Shown here: piece after piece, positions 32,622 to 45,442 of the stretch
Numbering within the stretch: position 1 is the first letter of the stretch
Layout of the letters: every line of letters starts with the position of its first letter
Assembly: GCA_963853835.1 (NCBI GenBank)
Contig: OY970829.1
Coordinates: 74,779,401-74,843,400, forward strand
Length of the DNA stretch: 64,000 nt
Source: Calendula officinalis
Lineage: Eukaryota; Streptophyta; Magnoliopsida; Asterales; Asteraceae
Reading direction: 5' to 3'
Made by a program: the position numbers and the translations under genes
Notes under the pieces: model-generated
Databases searched by the model: none
The model's input: the letters and a program-made list of their open reading frames with translations, nothing else
Told to the model about the DNA's origin: nothing

Positions 32622-35600
32622 GTGCAGAGCATTCAGATCCCAGAAGAAGGAAGAACATGGCATATTGATAGTGGATGCTCAAGGCACATGACTGGAAATC
32701 TGCAAATTCTTAAAGATTTCAAGTTATTTGATGGAGGATATGTGGCCTTTGGTGAGAACCCAAAGGGAGGTAAGATTACAGGTAAAGGTACTGTTACAAA
32801 TGGCAAAATTACCTTTGATGATGTATTTTATGTAGCTGAACTAAAATACAATCTTGTCAGTGTGTCTCAAGTGTGTGATAAAAAGAACAAAATTCTTTTC
32901 ACAGACATTGAGTGCATCATTCTTTCTCCTGACTTCATTTTAGATGAAAAATATGTTGTTTTAAGAACTCCAAGGAGAAACAATGTGTATTGCCTGGATA
33001 TAGGGGGAGAACTCATTTCTTCAAATGAGGTCAACTGTTTTATATCCAAGGCAAACAACACTGAATCAGAACTATGGCATAGAAGGATGTGTCACACTAA
33101 TTTCAAAAACATGAACAATTTAGTAAAAAGAAATCTGGTCATTGGACTACCTCAAAAACAATTCATGTGTGATCATCATTGTGTTGCATGCCTAAAAGGT
33201 AAACAACACAAGACTTCTCATAAGTCCAAAACTGTGAACTCTATTTCTGTTCCTTTACAGCTCTTACATATGGACCTTTTTGGACCTACAAATGTAATGA
33301 GTATTGGAAAGAAACAATATTGTCTTGTTATTACTGATGACTTTTCCAGATATACATGGGTTTTCTTTCTCAGGACAAAGGATGAAACAAGTGAACTCAT
33401 AAAGAACTTAATTGTCAAATTGGAGAACACATCTGATCAAAAAGTTAAAGCCATAAGATGTGACAATGGCACAGAATTTAAAAATGCTAACTTAATTAAC
33501 TTTTGTGATCTTAAAGGAATTGACAGGCAATAAAGCTCACCTAGAACTCCTCAACAAAATGGTGTAGCTGAAAGAAGAAATAGAACCATCATTGAAGCAG
33601 CAAGATCAATGCTAGCAGACTCAAAATTACCAATTACTTTTTGGGCAGAAGCTGTTAATACTGCCTGTTATGTTCAGAACAGAGTATTAATAGTGAAGCC
33701 ACATTTTAAAACACCATATGAACTGTTTAATAAAAGAAAACCCTCTATAAGTTTTTTAAAATCATTTGGTTGTCCTTGTACTATTCTGATTACAAGAGAA
33801 CAAATTGGTAAGTTTGACTGCAAAGCTGATGATGGAATCTTTGTGGGATACTCCACTCAAAGCAAATCATACAGAGTATTCAACAAAAGACTAAGGATAA
33901 TTGAAGAAAGCATCAATGTATCCTTTAATGAAAATGTTTCTAATGAACAAGGAAATGGTCCAGATTGGCTATTTAACATAGACAATCTAACCAAATCCTT
34001 TAATTCTAACATGGATTTCAATGCAGGTAATTCAAATTGTCACTCTCAAAGGGAAGGAACATCATCTGTTAATACTGGTCAAGAGGAGATGAGATACATA
34101 GTAGTTAATACTGCTCCAATAGTTAACACTGAGGACAGTAATAACTCAAATTCTGGAACCAGTAGTAACTCTGAGAATGAGGACAGTAGTAATTCAAATA
34201 CTACTGATACCAGTAATAGTACCCAAAATACTACTGGTCCTAACAATAGCCTAGATTCTCAAGATACTACTGATACCAGTAACAACAACAATACTACTGA
34301 TCTCAATGAAGACAATAGCAGTAGTAACTCTGACCAAGATGATGATGAACCAAACATCAATGACAATGAAAGATCACCAGAGGAACAACTGCCTGAGACA
34401 AATGAGTCCAATCTTGAAAATCAACTAGTTAATTGATAAAGCTACAACCACAAGGACTCAGAAGAACCATCCATTAGACCTTGTTCTAAGTGATGTTAAC
34501 TCACCACTGCAAACAAGAAGCAAATTAAATAAAAGCTTAACCGCAAACATGTGCAACATAAGTTTAATTGCTAATGAATGTGTGTTTGAATGCTTTTTGT
34601 CTCAGGATGAACCAAAGAAGATCCAACAAGCAATGAAAGACTCAAACTGGATTGAGGCAATGCAAGAAGAACTCCTTCAATTCAAGTTACAAGCTGTTTG
34701 GACACTTGTACCTCTACCCAAAGGAAAAAGAGCCATTGGAACAAGATGGATCTTTAGAAACAAGAAGGATGAAAGAGGTATAGTGATCAAGAACAAAGCC
34801 AGACTTGTAGCCCAAGGATACACTCAAGAAGAAGGAATAGACTATGATGAAGTATATGCTCATGTTGCTAGAATTGAAGCTATAAGAATATTTCTAGCAT
34901 ATGCTATATTCAAAAAGTTCAAAGTCTATCAAATGGATGTGAAGAGTGCATTCCTATATGGGAAGATTGAAGAAGAGGTCTATGTCTGCCAACCTCCAGG
35001 CTTTGAAGATCCAAAACATGGTGATTATGTGTTCAAACTGGATAAAGCTCTATATGGCCTACATCAGGCACCAAGAGCATGGTATGATACATTATCATCA
35101 TATCTATTGAAGAATAATTTTAAAAGAGGAGCCATTGACAAAACTCTGTTTACAAAGAAAGTCAAAGATGATATACTACTGGTACAAATCTATGTAGATG
35201 ATATCATCTTTGGTTCAACAAATGATGTATTATGCAAAGAATTTGAAGAACTGATGCACATTAAATTCAAGATGAGCTCTATGGGTCCAATGAACTTCTT
35301 CCTTGGACTCCAAGTCAGTCAAAGAACAGATGGTATTTTGATAAATCAATCAAAATATGTCAAAGACATCTTGGAAAAGTTTGATTTGAAAGACTGCAAA
35401 AGTGCAAGCACTCCAATGGAAACACACAAACACCTACATCCTGATGTTGAGGGGGAGGATGTAGATGAACACTTATATAGATCAATGATAGGCTCTTTGA
35501 TGTACTTAACTGCATCAAGACCTGACATTATGTATAGTGTTTGTGTGTGTGCAAGATATCAAGCAAGACCTAAAGAACTACACTTGCAAGCTGTCAAAAG

Positions 35601-36135
35601 AATATTCAGATACTTGAAAGGCAAACCATCACTAGGTCTATGGTATCCACATGATTCACCCTTTGAACTCATAGCCTACACAGATAGTGACTATGGAGGT
35701 GAATGTCAAGATAGAAAGTCCACTACTGGTGGATGTCAATTCTTTGGATCAAGACTGGTGTCATGGCAATGTAAGAAGCAAACAAATGTATCAACATCAA
35801 CTGCTGAAGCAGAATATGTAGCTGCATCTGCTTGTTGTGCTCGAGTACTATGGATTCAAAACCAGCTTCTAGACTTTGGTATCTCTATCCTTAAAACTCC
35901 TATTTTTATTGATAACCAAAGTGCTATTAGTATTGTGAACAATCCGGTAAAACACTCTAAAACTAAACACATTGAAATAAGATTTCATTTTATAAGAGAT
36001 TGCAATGAAAAAAAATTAATCAAAGTAGTTAAAATCCATACTGATGATCAATTAGCAGATCTTTTTACAAAAGCATTTGATGTAGGAAGATTCAACTTCT
36101 TGGTTAGCAGTATTGGAATGATTTTGATAAATTAA
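32622..36135 (+). pseudogene. Pol of copy 2, one stop and one frameshift
   Basis: Protease and integrase are in frame up to TAA 33531-33533, which replaces the TAC of the other copies, between the second Asp and the Glu of the DDE triad. The frame resumes to 34436, where one inserted base near 34428 shifts it. RT and RNase H continue in the new frame (34549-36135) with YVDDIIFG and YTDSDYGG intact. A CCT to CAT change (APVAR to AHVAR) alters an otherwise conserved RT block. The copy cannot encode a complete polyprotein. Confidence 0.9.
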
Positions 36136-36199
36136 AATCTCACTGAAAGTCATGTGTAAAGTTTTGTTGTAAAATGTTATTTATTTGTTTAAGTGTTTT

Positions 36200-36460
36200 A
36201 CTACTGGTAGATCTGTATTACTGGTGTGTAGGAATGTGCACAAAATACTACTGGTAGGTAAATACTACTGGTGTGTATTAGGTTTACATAAATACTACTG
36301 GTAAGTCAGTACTACTGGTATTCACATATACTACTGGTCTTGTGTGTTGGTGGTTACTACTGATGTCTTTCGTTACTACTGATGTCAAAATCCTTAGTCA
36401 CTACTGATGTTAGTAGATACTACTGACGTTTCATTACTGGTATTTCATTTACTACTGGTC
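36200..36460 (+). repeat. ACTACTG array between pol and ORF3 (copy 2)
   Basis: Eleven exact ACTACTG motifs plus two degenerate ones (TATTACTGG, CATTACTGG), all in one orientation, at positions matching copies 1 and 3. A TATAAAAG box follows at 36558-36565. Confidence 0.9.
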
Positions 36461-36557
36461 TTTCAGTATCACAATTACCAAACTAACCCCCGTGAAAATA
36501 ACCGTTATGTTATGATTCGAAGGGCATTTTAGTCTTTTTGCAGGCTAAATCGAAAGA

Positions 36558-36565
36558 TATAAAAG
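36558..36565 (+). promoter_or_regulatory. Internal TATA box upstream of ORF3 (copy 2)
   Basis: TATAAAAGGCGGC, followed by TAAACCCTAG and an ATG in ACAACAATGGC context at 36695. These signals are conserved although the ORF itself is decayed. Confidence 0.55.
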
Positions 36566-36694
36566 GCGGCAGTCGATTAGTTTAGCATTATCTTCACTTT
36601 GATTTGCAAAATCCTCTCAATAAACCCTAGCTTTCGATCAAAAACCCTTCATCAATAACAAAATTCTTACATCTTTCTCTCAAAATCAACAACA

Positions 36695-39600
36695 ATGGCA
36701 ACTCTACAATCTATCAACGTTCAAACCGATCTTAAATACTCAGAGTTCCATAATATGTGTGCGTTTTTACGCAATCCAGACGGTACTAAAGACTTTCGAC
36801 CAATAGTGCAATTCTTAAAGAACTCATATATTAAGTTCGCGTTAACTGTGAAACCGAAAGCCTATCAACAGCACTTGGTGGATTTCTGGACCAATGCTGA
36901 AAGAACGAAGGTGCAACTGTACCAATGATAAAATCATCAGTGGATGGAAAGATGATCACAATCACTGAGCAATCCATTCGACACCATCTACAACTACACG
37001 ATGATACAGGTATGTTTACCCTTCCTAAAGAATTCATTGCTGAAACTTTAAATAAAATGGGTTATGAGGGAAGACTTAATATAGTAACTTTTCAAAAGGG
37101 TCTTCTCTCCCCACAATGGAAATTTTTAGTACACACTATTCAGCATTGTATTTCTCCAAAACGAAGTACTTGGAATGAGTTTAATAAGGCAATAGCCTCT
37201 GCTGTTGTCTGTTTATGCATAGACCAAGTATTTAATTTTTCTTACATGATTTTTGAAGGTATGTTGGGAAATCTTAGTTCCACAAAGTTTTTAATGTATC
37301 CCAGATTTCTCCAACATATCATAAACATTGAATTGAAAAACTTGTCAACTCCCAAAAACATTTTTATCATTCCAGAGTTGAACAAGAAAGTTTTCTCTAA
37401 TATGAGAAAACAATTTAAATTTTCGGGCAAGGAAACCCCTCTGTTTCCTAATATGATCAAAGATCAAACACTTATTGGAGAGGGTTCAATAATAGATACA
37501 ACCCAAATTGAACCTCAACCCACTCCATCACCCCCAAATACAGCCCAAACACCACCCCAAACAGTCACTCAATCACCCACAAATATAGAAGTCCTGAATG
37601 TGTCCCAGGAACTTGAAATAAATCCTCAGAGTGCTACTCTTCACTCTGTGGAAGACCTGCACAATGTCACCCAAAATATATCCACAATCTATAAAAGAAA
37701 GAAAACTTCTTTAAAGGACACCAGGGGACAAATCGAGTCACACCCCATGCTCAAAGAGTTGTCCTCCAAGGAGGAGAGAGGGCTTTCACTACTGATGCCC
37801 CAAAGGTGGGTGCACAGGAGAGTGAAAACATCTCTAAGACCCAGACCTCGGCAACTTTAAGTGATGACTCTTTTGAGGAATTACTTAAAGGACCCCGGTG
37901 CCAAGAAACCACAAGGGGGGCATCTCTGCTTCTTCTAGGAAGAAGAGAATGTCTAAAAGACCCAATGAATCACCAAGAAGTGATGAGGGCAGATCTGTGG
38001 AATTGATGGATAGGATGGAAAACCTTAAAGCTAATGTACCTGTTAGTGAGCCCGATGATCTTGCTAGATGGAGTGAGGGCAGTATTAAAACAAAACAATT
38101 GACGGATAAAGTGGATTCTCTTGAATCTACTGTACAAGATTGCCTTAAATATCTAACAAACCAGGGAAAAACCATTGTAGTTATGAAGAGACATGTCAAT
38201 ACCATCAACAAAAGAATGAGGCTATATGAACACAGGCTTCATCAACAAACTAAAATTATCAGAAGATTGAAAAAGAAGGTTGATGATAGTGAGGCTCCTC
38301 CAGTTGAGCTCACTAAGGGGGAGAAGGATAACATTCAGAATATGGTTGATGAATCAATTGCAGCAGCAGCAACTTCTCTCCTCAATCTTAAACAAACAAA
38401 CATTGATGAAGGCCCAGAAAAGATGGTTATTGAGGATGAACCTACTACTGCTTCCATGGAAGAACAAACTGAAAAAGAAACATCAGTAGTAACTCCTACT
38501 ACTGATGTAATAGCAGTAGTAAGTAAAGAAGAGGAAGTAAAAGCAACAAATACTACTGATGCCCTTATCAGTAGTAACTCCTGAAGTCCCACCAGTAGTA
38601 ACTACTTTGGTTACTACTGAAGAGGAAGAACTGCAACTTCCTGAGCTAATTGAAAGAGAAAAACACGTCATCATCTCCAAACCACCAACTCCTGATCAAC
38701 CACTTATCATACCTGACATTGATGATAATGTGAACTGGTTTGAGGTAGATGAATGCACACTTCCTCCACATCCCAAGATACTACCAGAAGATCAACTTAA
38801 ATTGTTTTATCTAAAACTACTACTTTCTGGTATCCCTGATATGAAATACATTCCACCTCCACCATCTGCTCACACTGGAAAAGGAAAAGAAGTATATGAT
38901 GATGATTATCCCAATAGAGCATTAGGTCATCACATGGTAAACAAGATTAATCATGTCAGAGCAGAAAAGCAATCTAGATGAAGAATAAAACATAGGAAAT
39001 TTTTGGAGAAAGTGGAAATGTATCAAGCACTAGAGGAAAATAAGAAGAAAGTTCAAAGTGCAATTCCTGTTCAAGTACCTGTACAAATTAAAGACATTCA
39101 GATAGAAGCTCAAGAAGCAGAATTCAAGAGGTTCAGAAAAGTTGAAGAAGAACATATCCAATGTCTTGAAGAATTGGTTTCTGAATGTAAAAGAACTAAA
39201 AGTGAACTAACTGAGGATGTATTTGAACAGAAGACAAATATGATAGATTATTTGAAAACAAAAGGGCATAGTGCAAAATCCTTTGTCAGAATGAAGATGA
39301 TGACTATAATTGAAAAATTATGTGCTGCCAAGAAGAAGGATTTGGCTGAACAAGAAGAAAAAGAAGCAAATAAATCTAAAGCCAAAGCCTTAATCCCAAT
39401 CAGTCCAACATTAATCAAAGCTGGTAGTGTATCAACTACTGGTGATACCTCAACTCCCCAATCAAAGAAAAGAAAACCTGTTGATCAAGAACAAAGCTCT
39501 AAAAAGAAATCAAAAACACAAATTGTACCTGTTCTTGAAATGCCCATTGCTCCCTTGCAGAACAATCCAATCATCAATTGGAGGGTTATGCAGAACAATG

Positions 39601-40115
39601 TGATAGAAATCATAAGGGAAGATAAAATTGTGCAGAGATTTACTGGATGGTTACCGTTGATCATGTCCTGTTCAAGAAGTGATGTCATTAAACTACTGAT
39701 CATTGGAAAACCAAGGATGTCAAAGAAATCATGGAAAGATTCTGGTGCTGGATACTTGACAAAAATGATAGATGCTGCATTTTATCCAGACAACTACCCA
39801 GAACAATTTACAGATCCAGGAAATGTCTATGCTTGGAATGTGATTCCAACTGCTCAAATGTACTTCTTTGAAAAATCTGGCAAAGTCTGTGAGCTATATT
39901 TGTATGAAAAAGAATATCCTCATTCTGAGAAGACTATGTATCAGATATTCACAAACACAATGATGAAGCCTTATGATGCTGTTATGTTACAAAACAAATT
40001 AAACTATTTCACAAAGAGGAACAACAAATACATCATTGAGCAAAGAAGACAACAGAATCAAAGAACCCTTGAGAAAAGAAGAAGGGAACAAGAAGAACAA
40101 GAGAAACTTAGTTGA
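36695..40115 (+). pseudogene. ORF3 of copy 2, multiply broken
   Basis: Pieces of the ORF3 frame lie at 36695-36928, 36925-37860, 37898-38584, 38559-38981 and 39003-40115, in changing frames, with a TGA at about 38979-38981 where copy 1 has Trp. The N-terminal domain, coiled coil and C-terminal block are all recognisable. The C-terminal half is much closer to copy 1 than to copy 3. Confidence 0.85.
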
Positions 40116-40136
40116 TTGAAAGATAATCAATAAGTT

Positions 40137-40147
40137 TAGGGGGAGAT
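40137..40147 (+). other. Polypurine tract of copy 2
   Basis: TAGGGGGAGAT immediately before the 3' LTR. Confidence 0.85.
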
Positions 40148-40765
40148 TGTTGGAACAAAATCACAGTTCAACTTATTACTGATGCTGCAGTTAGTACTGA
40201 TCATACTTAGTACTGATGGGGCAGAATTGTTTATCACTGATGAAGTTGATACTGGTGAAGACTATAACTTAGTTACTACTGATCAAGCTTATTGAAGATA
40301 CTACTGATCAATAGTAGTTACTACTGACGATGGATCTGGACTTACTACTGATCACCAAAGTTACTACTGACGTTACTTATTTACTACTGGTGATTGCAGA
40401 ATACTACTGATGAGCTTATATGGAAAATATCGAGTCCGAGATCTTCGTAGAGATAGTTATAGCATGTAAATCAATGTATATCTATAGAATTCGAATGTAA
40501 ATCAAGTCCTAGAATAACTAGGGTAAATAGTTTAGCTTCAAGGACTATTATAAATAGTTCCTTACGAATTGTAAACGTACGTGTGTATTGTTAACTCGAT
40601 AATATACATTGAAGCTTTTTGTGAAACTGTGTTCTTAATATTTTCGTTTATTATTTACAGTTCATTGTTCTTAATATTTTGATATAGTGTTGATCCGCTG
40701 CAACTTCTATTATCAATTAGATCTAAGGTGTTTATTAACTTCTTCATAGTTAATCGATCCTGACA
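40148..40765 (+). repeat. 3' LTR of copy 2
   Basis: 618 bp with the same ACTACTG array; about six differences from the 5' LTR. Confidence 0.95.
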
Positions 40766-40770
40766 GGTTG

Positions 40771-41534
40771 TAAACCGATGCAATGGAAAATTATTATCAG
40801 AAATTAGAAGAGATTGTTAGATATAATATTTTGGTCAATTTCAAGGAAGAATTGGAGAGTATCAGTCAAAGTTTTTAATGGCAACAAAAAAGATTATTAA
40901 AGATCAAGAACTTTTGAAGATTTGCATTATAATTTTGTACTTCAAATGAATTTAATTGTAATATACGGACATACACTCATAATGTTGAGCGTATAAATAG
41001 GTTTAAGCATAGAGTTAAGCCTATGCTATGTAATCATTTGACACAATTCTAATACAAAGCTAATTAAATGTTCTCTCTAATCTCTCACTAATCTGTCTCT
41101 CATTTCTTACTAATCTTAACCTATCAAATCAAAACTTAATTTTAAATTAAACATAAATTCAATTCCTAGTCCACAAATATATCTTATACCTATACTTTAA
41201 AAGAAATCATTGATGAACCACTATTTCAAAAAAATATCGGTAAAAACATAAATCAATAGGCAATTTTTAAGTGTGGCTACATCAACTGTCACTAAAAAAA
41301 TTATAAATGGAAATAAAGAAAGCTAAAATAAGTATTAAACTTATATTTTATCTGCATAAAAAATTATGATGGGCGGCCGCCTATGTAGATGACCACCTCT
41401 ACACAAAACAAGTTTTTAATTGTCTTGATCAGACCACAAAACAACAAAGTTCCCACGGGCTTTATTTAACACAATTAATACTAAACATTACAGAAATCAA
41501 ATGATTAACTTATAATCAATTGATCTTGAAAACC
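40771..41534. other. Spacer upstream of dioxygenase gene B
   Basis: AT-rich. It includes the promoter region of gene B. No additional gene was recognised. Confidence 0.4.
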
Positions 41535-44290
41535 ATGTCTTCGTTTGGTGATATACAAGAGCCGATTCCCATCATCGATTATTCGCTACTCACCTCAGGC
41601 ACTGCTGACGAGCGTGCAAAAGTAGTGAGAGATCTAGGCTATGCTTGCAAAGAATGGGGCTGTTACATGGTAATTAAGTAAAAGTAAAATAGTTACATGT
41701 TTATAATATATACTCATGATTTGTGTCGTTTTGTATTTTTTGCTGGAGGTATTCCTGAAAGCAGTTTGCTCTCCTTGTAGGTAGAGTATAACTGTCTACA
41801 TCTTACCTCCTTCCTATCTCTCATTTAAAAAGACTGAGTATCATTGTTGTTGTTGTTGTTGTTGTACTACTCATGATTAATTTGTCTTGTGATTTGTAAG
41901 CTTGTGAATCATGGGATACCGGAGACTTTGATCGAAGAGGCTATAAACGCGTCGAATGCGTTTTTCAATATGACGAAGCAAGAAAAGCTAGAATTTGAAG
42001 CTAATAGTGTTTTAGATCCAGTGAGATACAGCAGCACTTCTAATAATGTCGAACAATATGAAGACTCATTGTGGAGGGAGTATCTTCGGCTAATTGTTCA
42101 TCCGGATTTTCATGGTCCTAATAAACCGACGGGTTTTAGGTACACGAATTCTATGCTACAAGAACATTTTAAACTTGTTTTTTAATGAATTGGTAGGAGA
42201 GAACCCCATGAAATTTTCACTACAATAAAAGTGAAAGACACTTTTTCAATTAGTAGTAAAAGCTAGCTCTCCTTTTGGTCTTTTACTTCTCACTTTCTTA
42301 AAATATTTTGGAAAAAGGAAATATTTTTAGCTTTTACTCACAACTTTTACAAGAAATCAACTACAAGAAAAACATCTTTTTGCGAGTACATGTTTTGCGA
42401 TGTTTAGTTCCTTTGCGACGCGCACTACTAGAAAAAGACCCATGTTCCGAGGGATTTCCGAGGAAATTACGTTCCTCGGAAAAGTGCTGGTCGGAAAAAA
42501 AATTCCGAGGGAATTCTGAGAAAGCTTCCGAGGGAATTCCGAGGAAACAACTTTTGTAGGAAATTCCGAGAAATTTGCTAGAAAGTTACCCTGCGTAACG
42601 TTTCCAAGAAACTTCCGAGGGAAATGGTTTCCTAGGGATTTCCGAGAAACTTCTGAGGGAAATGGTTTCCTAGGGATTTCCGAGGGAAATGGTTTCCTAG
42701 GGATTTCCGAGGAATTTTTTTTCAAATGCTCTTTTTTGAATTCCCTCGGAAATTCCGAGGGGTTTCCGAGGAAGTTTATTTATTCAAATTACCTAGGAAA
42801 TCCCTCGGAAATGTGTAGGAATTTCCGAGGGAAATTACCCCTAGGAAAAAATCTGTAGGAACAGGGGCTTTTTTCTAGTAGTGGCGCGGCATATTAATTT
42901 TGCGACGACTAAATAAAATTTGCGGCGACATGTCATCTCTATACACTTGAAAACCTATAGCGACAGTTTTTCGTTTTTATTGACATTTTTAGTTGGTCAC
43001 TAAATGGCAATCTTTATTGTAGTGTACTTTTTTTCTTTTAAAAACTACCTACCTGTAGATTTTTCGACAATTCGACTAGTTGGTAATGTTATTATTTATT
43101 ATGCTAATTAACACATTTATCATTGTAGTGAGGTTGTATCGGAGTATGTCAAAAGAACGAGAGCAATTGCAATGGAGTTGCTGAAAGCAGTGTCCGAGAG
43201 CTTAGGGTTTGAAGCAACGTATATGCAAGAAGAACTGAATTTGGATTTGGGGTTTAACCTTTTAGTGACCAATTACTATCCATTTCTGTCAAAATTTGAG
43301 GCACGAGGGTTGATGCCGCACACGGATCATGGCCTTATGACTCTACTTTATGAAAATGGTGTTCCAGGCCTTGAAGTTCTTCATAACGGGAAATGGGTTA
43401 GTATGGGAGGTATTCCAAACGCGTTTTCGGTACTCGTCGCGGATCATCTCGAGGTAAGTTAATTAAAACTTAAAAACCGTACCAACAAGAGATATATTTT
43501 GTTACTACACGTAAAAATGAGAAGATCTCGTTGACTATTAGAATATCCAGGATAATTTAATACAAAAAGTGCGATAATTAAAAGAATATCATGGATTTGA
43601 TCTTTAAACATGTTCAACACAAAGATACGAATTTTAAGAGAAAATTCAATTTTTGTAAAATCATCAAATAACTTTTCCAGATTTTCAAACAAATCCTAAA
43701 TAGAGTCTAGATTTTTGAATGGGCTAAAAAGGAAAAACAGGCAACAACAAAATTTAAAATGCAAATAGCTTCCAAAAAACAGCGTTTCTGAGCCCGAACG
43801 TTCCGCGTAGACGTTGTCGCCAGCTTTGATTTGGCTGGGCGAACGTCTGAAACGGACACTGAAGGCAAAAGTTATGTTCATTTCAGTGCACCCTTTTTTT
43901 TTAAGATGATCTTGGATTTCAAGGAACAAAAGAGAATGTTTATCCACCTTTGTCCTTTGGACTTGTATCAGTTATTTAACATAATTGTTTGAAAAGATAC
44001 ATGAATTGTTTTGATGAATTTTGTGACAGATTTTTAGCAACGGAATTTACAAGAGTAAGTTGCATCGATCAATGGTGAAGGATGGACGTAAAAGGATGAC
44101 ACTTGTGACGACTAATGGTCCATCACTAAACACCATTGTTGGCCCATCACCAAGGCTTGTAGACAACGATAACTGTCTCCCTGGTTATCTTTCGATGACA
44201 TATACTCAATATTTGGAATTGCAAACTAAGCGTGCATTAGCAGGAAAACGTGCTTTTGATATAGTTCGACTTCATGTTAGCAACGGTTAA
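41535..44290 (+). CDS. 2-oxoglutarate/Fe(II)-dependent dioxygenase, gene B (4 exons, 319 aa)
   Basis: Exons 41535-41669, 41901-42139, 43129-43453 and 44030-44290 join to 319 residues. Metal ligands are H189-x-D191 (MPHTDHG) and H245 (KLHRS), with R255-M-T257 in the 2-oxoglutarate-binding position. Exon 2 has exactly the same length (239 bp) and unusual TTTGTAAG acceptor as in gene A, and intron 3 still aligns with that of gene A (shared ACATGTTCAACACA), so the pair arose by a fairly recent tandem duplication. The start is the ATG before SSFGDIQEPIPIIDYSLL. The DMR6-like/F3H-like class is inferred; the substrate is unknown. Intron 1 contains a SINE fragment and intron 2 a CACTA MITE. Confidence 0.88.
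41770..41866 (+). mobile_element. SINE 3' fragment with TTG-repeat tail (TS/Au-like)
   Basis: GTCTACATCTTACCTCC followed by ACTGAGTATCATTGTTGTTGT resembles the 3' part of plant SINEs of the TS/Au type, which end in TTG repeats. It lies in intron 1 of dioxygenase gene B. Confidence 0.5.
42423..42883. mobile_element. CACTA-type MITE in intron 2 of gene B, 461 bp
   Basis: Inverted ends CACTACTAGAAAAA and the complement of TTTTTTCTAGTAGTG with a 3-bp target duplication GCG (42420-42422, 42884-42886), as expected for CACTA transposons. The interior is a dense series of TTTCCGAGGAA/TTCCTCGGAAA and TTTCCTAGGG units, giving extensive self-complementarity. No coding capacity. Confidence 0.85.
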
Positions 44291-44731
44291 GTTATCAACT
44301 CCTTATACTCTGCAATATTTTTTGTTTGTAATACATATGTTTCTTGAATTAAGATTGATCCTAAATAAAGGCTTGGTTTTCAAAAGTATAAACAAGTGAT
44401 CATGTCCAGGACCAATATGGCATGTTTCCTACAATTATCTAATATGTTGTTTGTACCATGTTTTGTAAATTCTAATGATGAGCCTTTCTATATTGTTGCT
44501 GGAAAATAGATCAAGCAACCAAGATAGAGCATGTAAAAGGACAAGAATCATTCCGTATAGTTATCATTAAAGTTCAAGTTGGTTCTTTCTTGTTTCGTTG
44601 GGATTGATACTCAATTATCAATACCAAGTTGTATTTTACTTTTGTGATTGTTTGAATATATTATCACAGGAATATATAACCAATGATTTGTAATTAACAT
44701 GCTTCTTAAATTTCCAATTGAGCCTAAATGA
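44291..44731. other. 3' flank of dioxygenase gene B
   Basis: AT-rich 3' UTR and spacer up to the target-site copy AGGGT at 44732-44736. Nothing else recognised. Confidence 0.45.
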
Positions 44732-44736
44732 AGGGT

Positions 44737-45354
44737 TGTTGGAACAAAACACAGATCAACTTATTACTGATGCTGCAGTTAGTACTGATCCTATTTAGTA
44801 CTGATGGGGCAGAAACATTTACTACTGATGAAGTTGATGCTGGTGTTCTCTATAACTTAGTTACTACTGATCATACAAAGATGGAAGATACTACTGATCT
44901 TAGTAGTTACTACTGACGTTGGTTTCTGGACTTACTACTGATCACCAAGTTTACTACTGATGTTACTTATTTACTACTGGTGATTGCAGTTACTACTGAT
45001 ACGCGTTTTTGGAAGATATCAAGTCCGAGATCTTCGTAGAGATAGTTATAGAATGTAAATCAATGTATATCGTTTATAATTAGATGTAAATCGTATCCTA
45101 GAATAACTAGGGTAAATAGTTTAGCTTCAAGGACTATTATATATAGTTCCTTACGAATTGTAAACGTACGTGTGTATTGTTAACTTGATAATATACATTG
45201 AAGCTTTTTGTGAAACTGTGTTCTTAATATTTCTCATATTGTTCATACAGTTCATTGTTCTTAATTATTGATATAGTGTTGATCCGCTGCAACTTCTATC
45301 ATCAATTAGATCTAAGGTGTTTATTAACTTGTCTATAGTTAATCGATCCTGACA
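44737..45354 (+). repeat. 5' LTR of copy 3
   Basis: 618 bp with eight exact ACTACTG motifs in U3 upstream of TATATATA; no difference from the 3' LTR was found by eye. Confidence 0.95.
45138..45145 (+). promoter_or_regulatory. TATA-like box of copy 3 LTR
   Basis: TATATATA at the same place as the TATAAATA of copy 2. Confidence 0.55.
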
Positions 45355-45356
45355 AG

Positions 45357-45368
45357 TGGTATCAGAGC
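45357..45368 (+). other. Primer-binding site of copy 3
   Basis: TGGTATCAGAGC two bases after the LTR; initiator tRNA(Met) type. Confidence 0.9.
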
Positions 45369-45442
45369 TTATTGGTTCTAGATCTACTATTTGTTAAGAA
45401 CAACAAAAAGTTTTAATCTTTAAAACACACACATTATTAATC

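Larger units (their letters stand above)
29332..40765 (+). mobile_element. Ty1/copia Sirevirus-like retrotransposon, copy 2 (11,434 bp), decayed
   Basis: 618-bp LTRs and 5-bp target duplication GGTTG (29327-29331, 40766-40770). The LTRs differ at about six positions (about 1%), so this is the oldest of the three insertions. Every ORF is broken: a gag stop, a pol stop plus a frameshift, and several lesions in ORF3. It separates the two dioxygenase paralogues. Confidence 0.95.
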
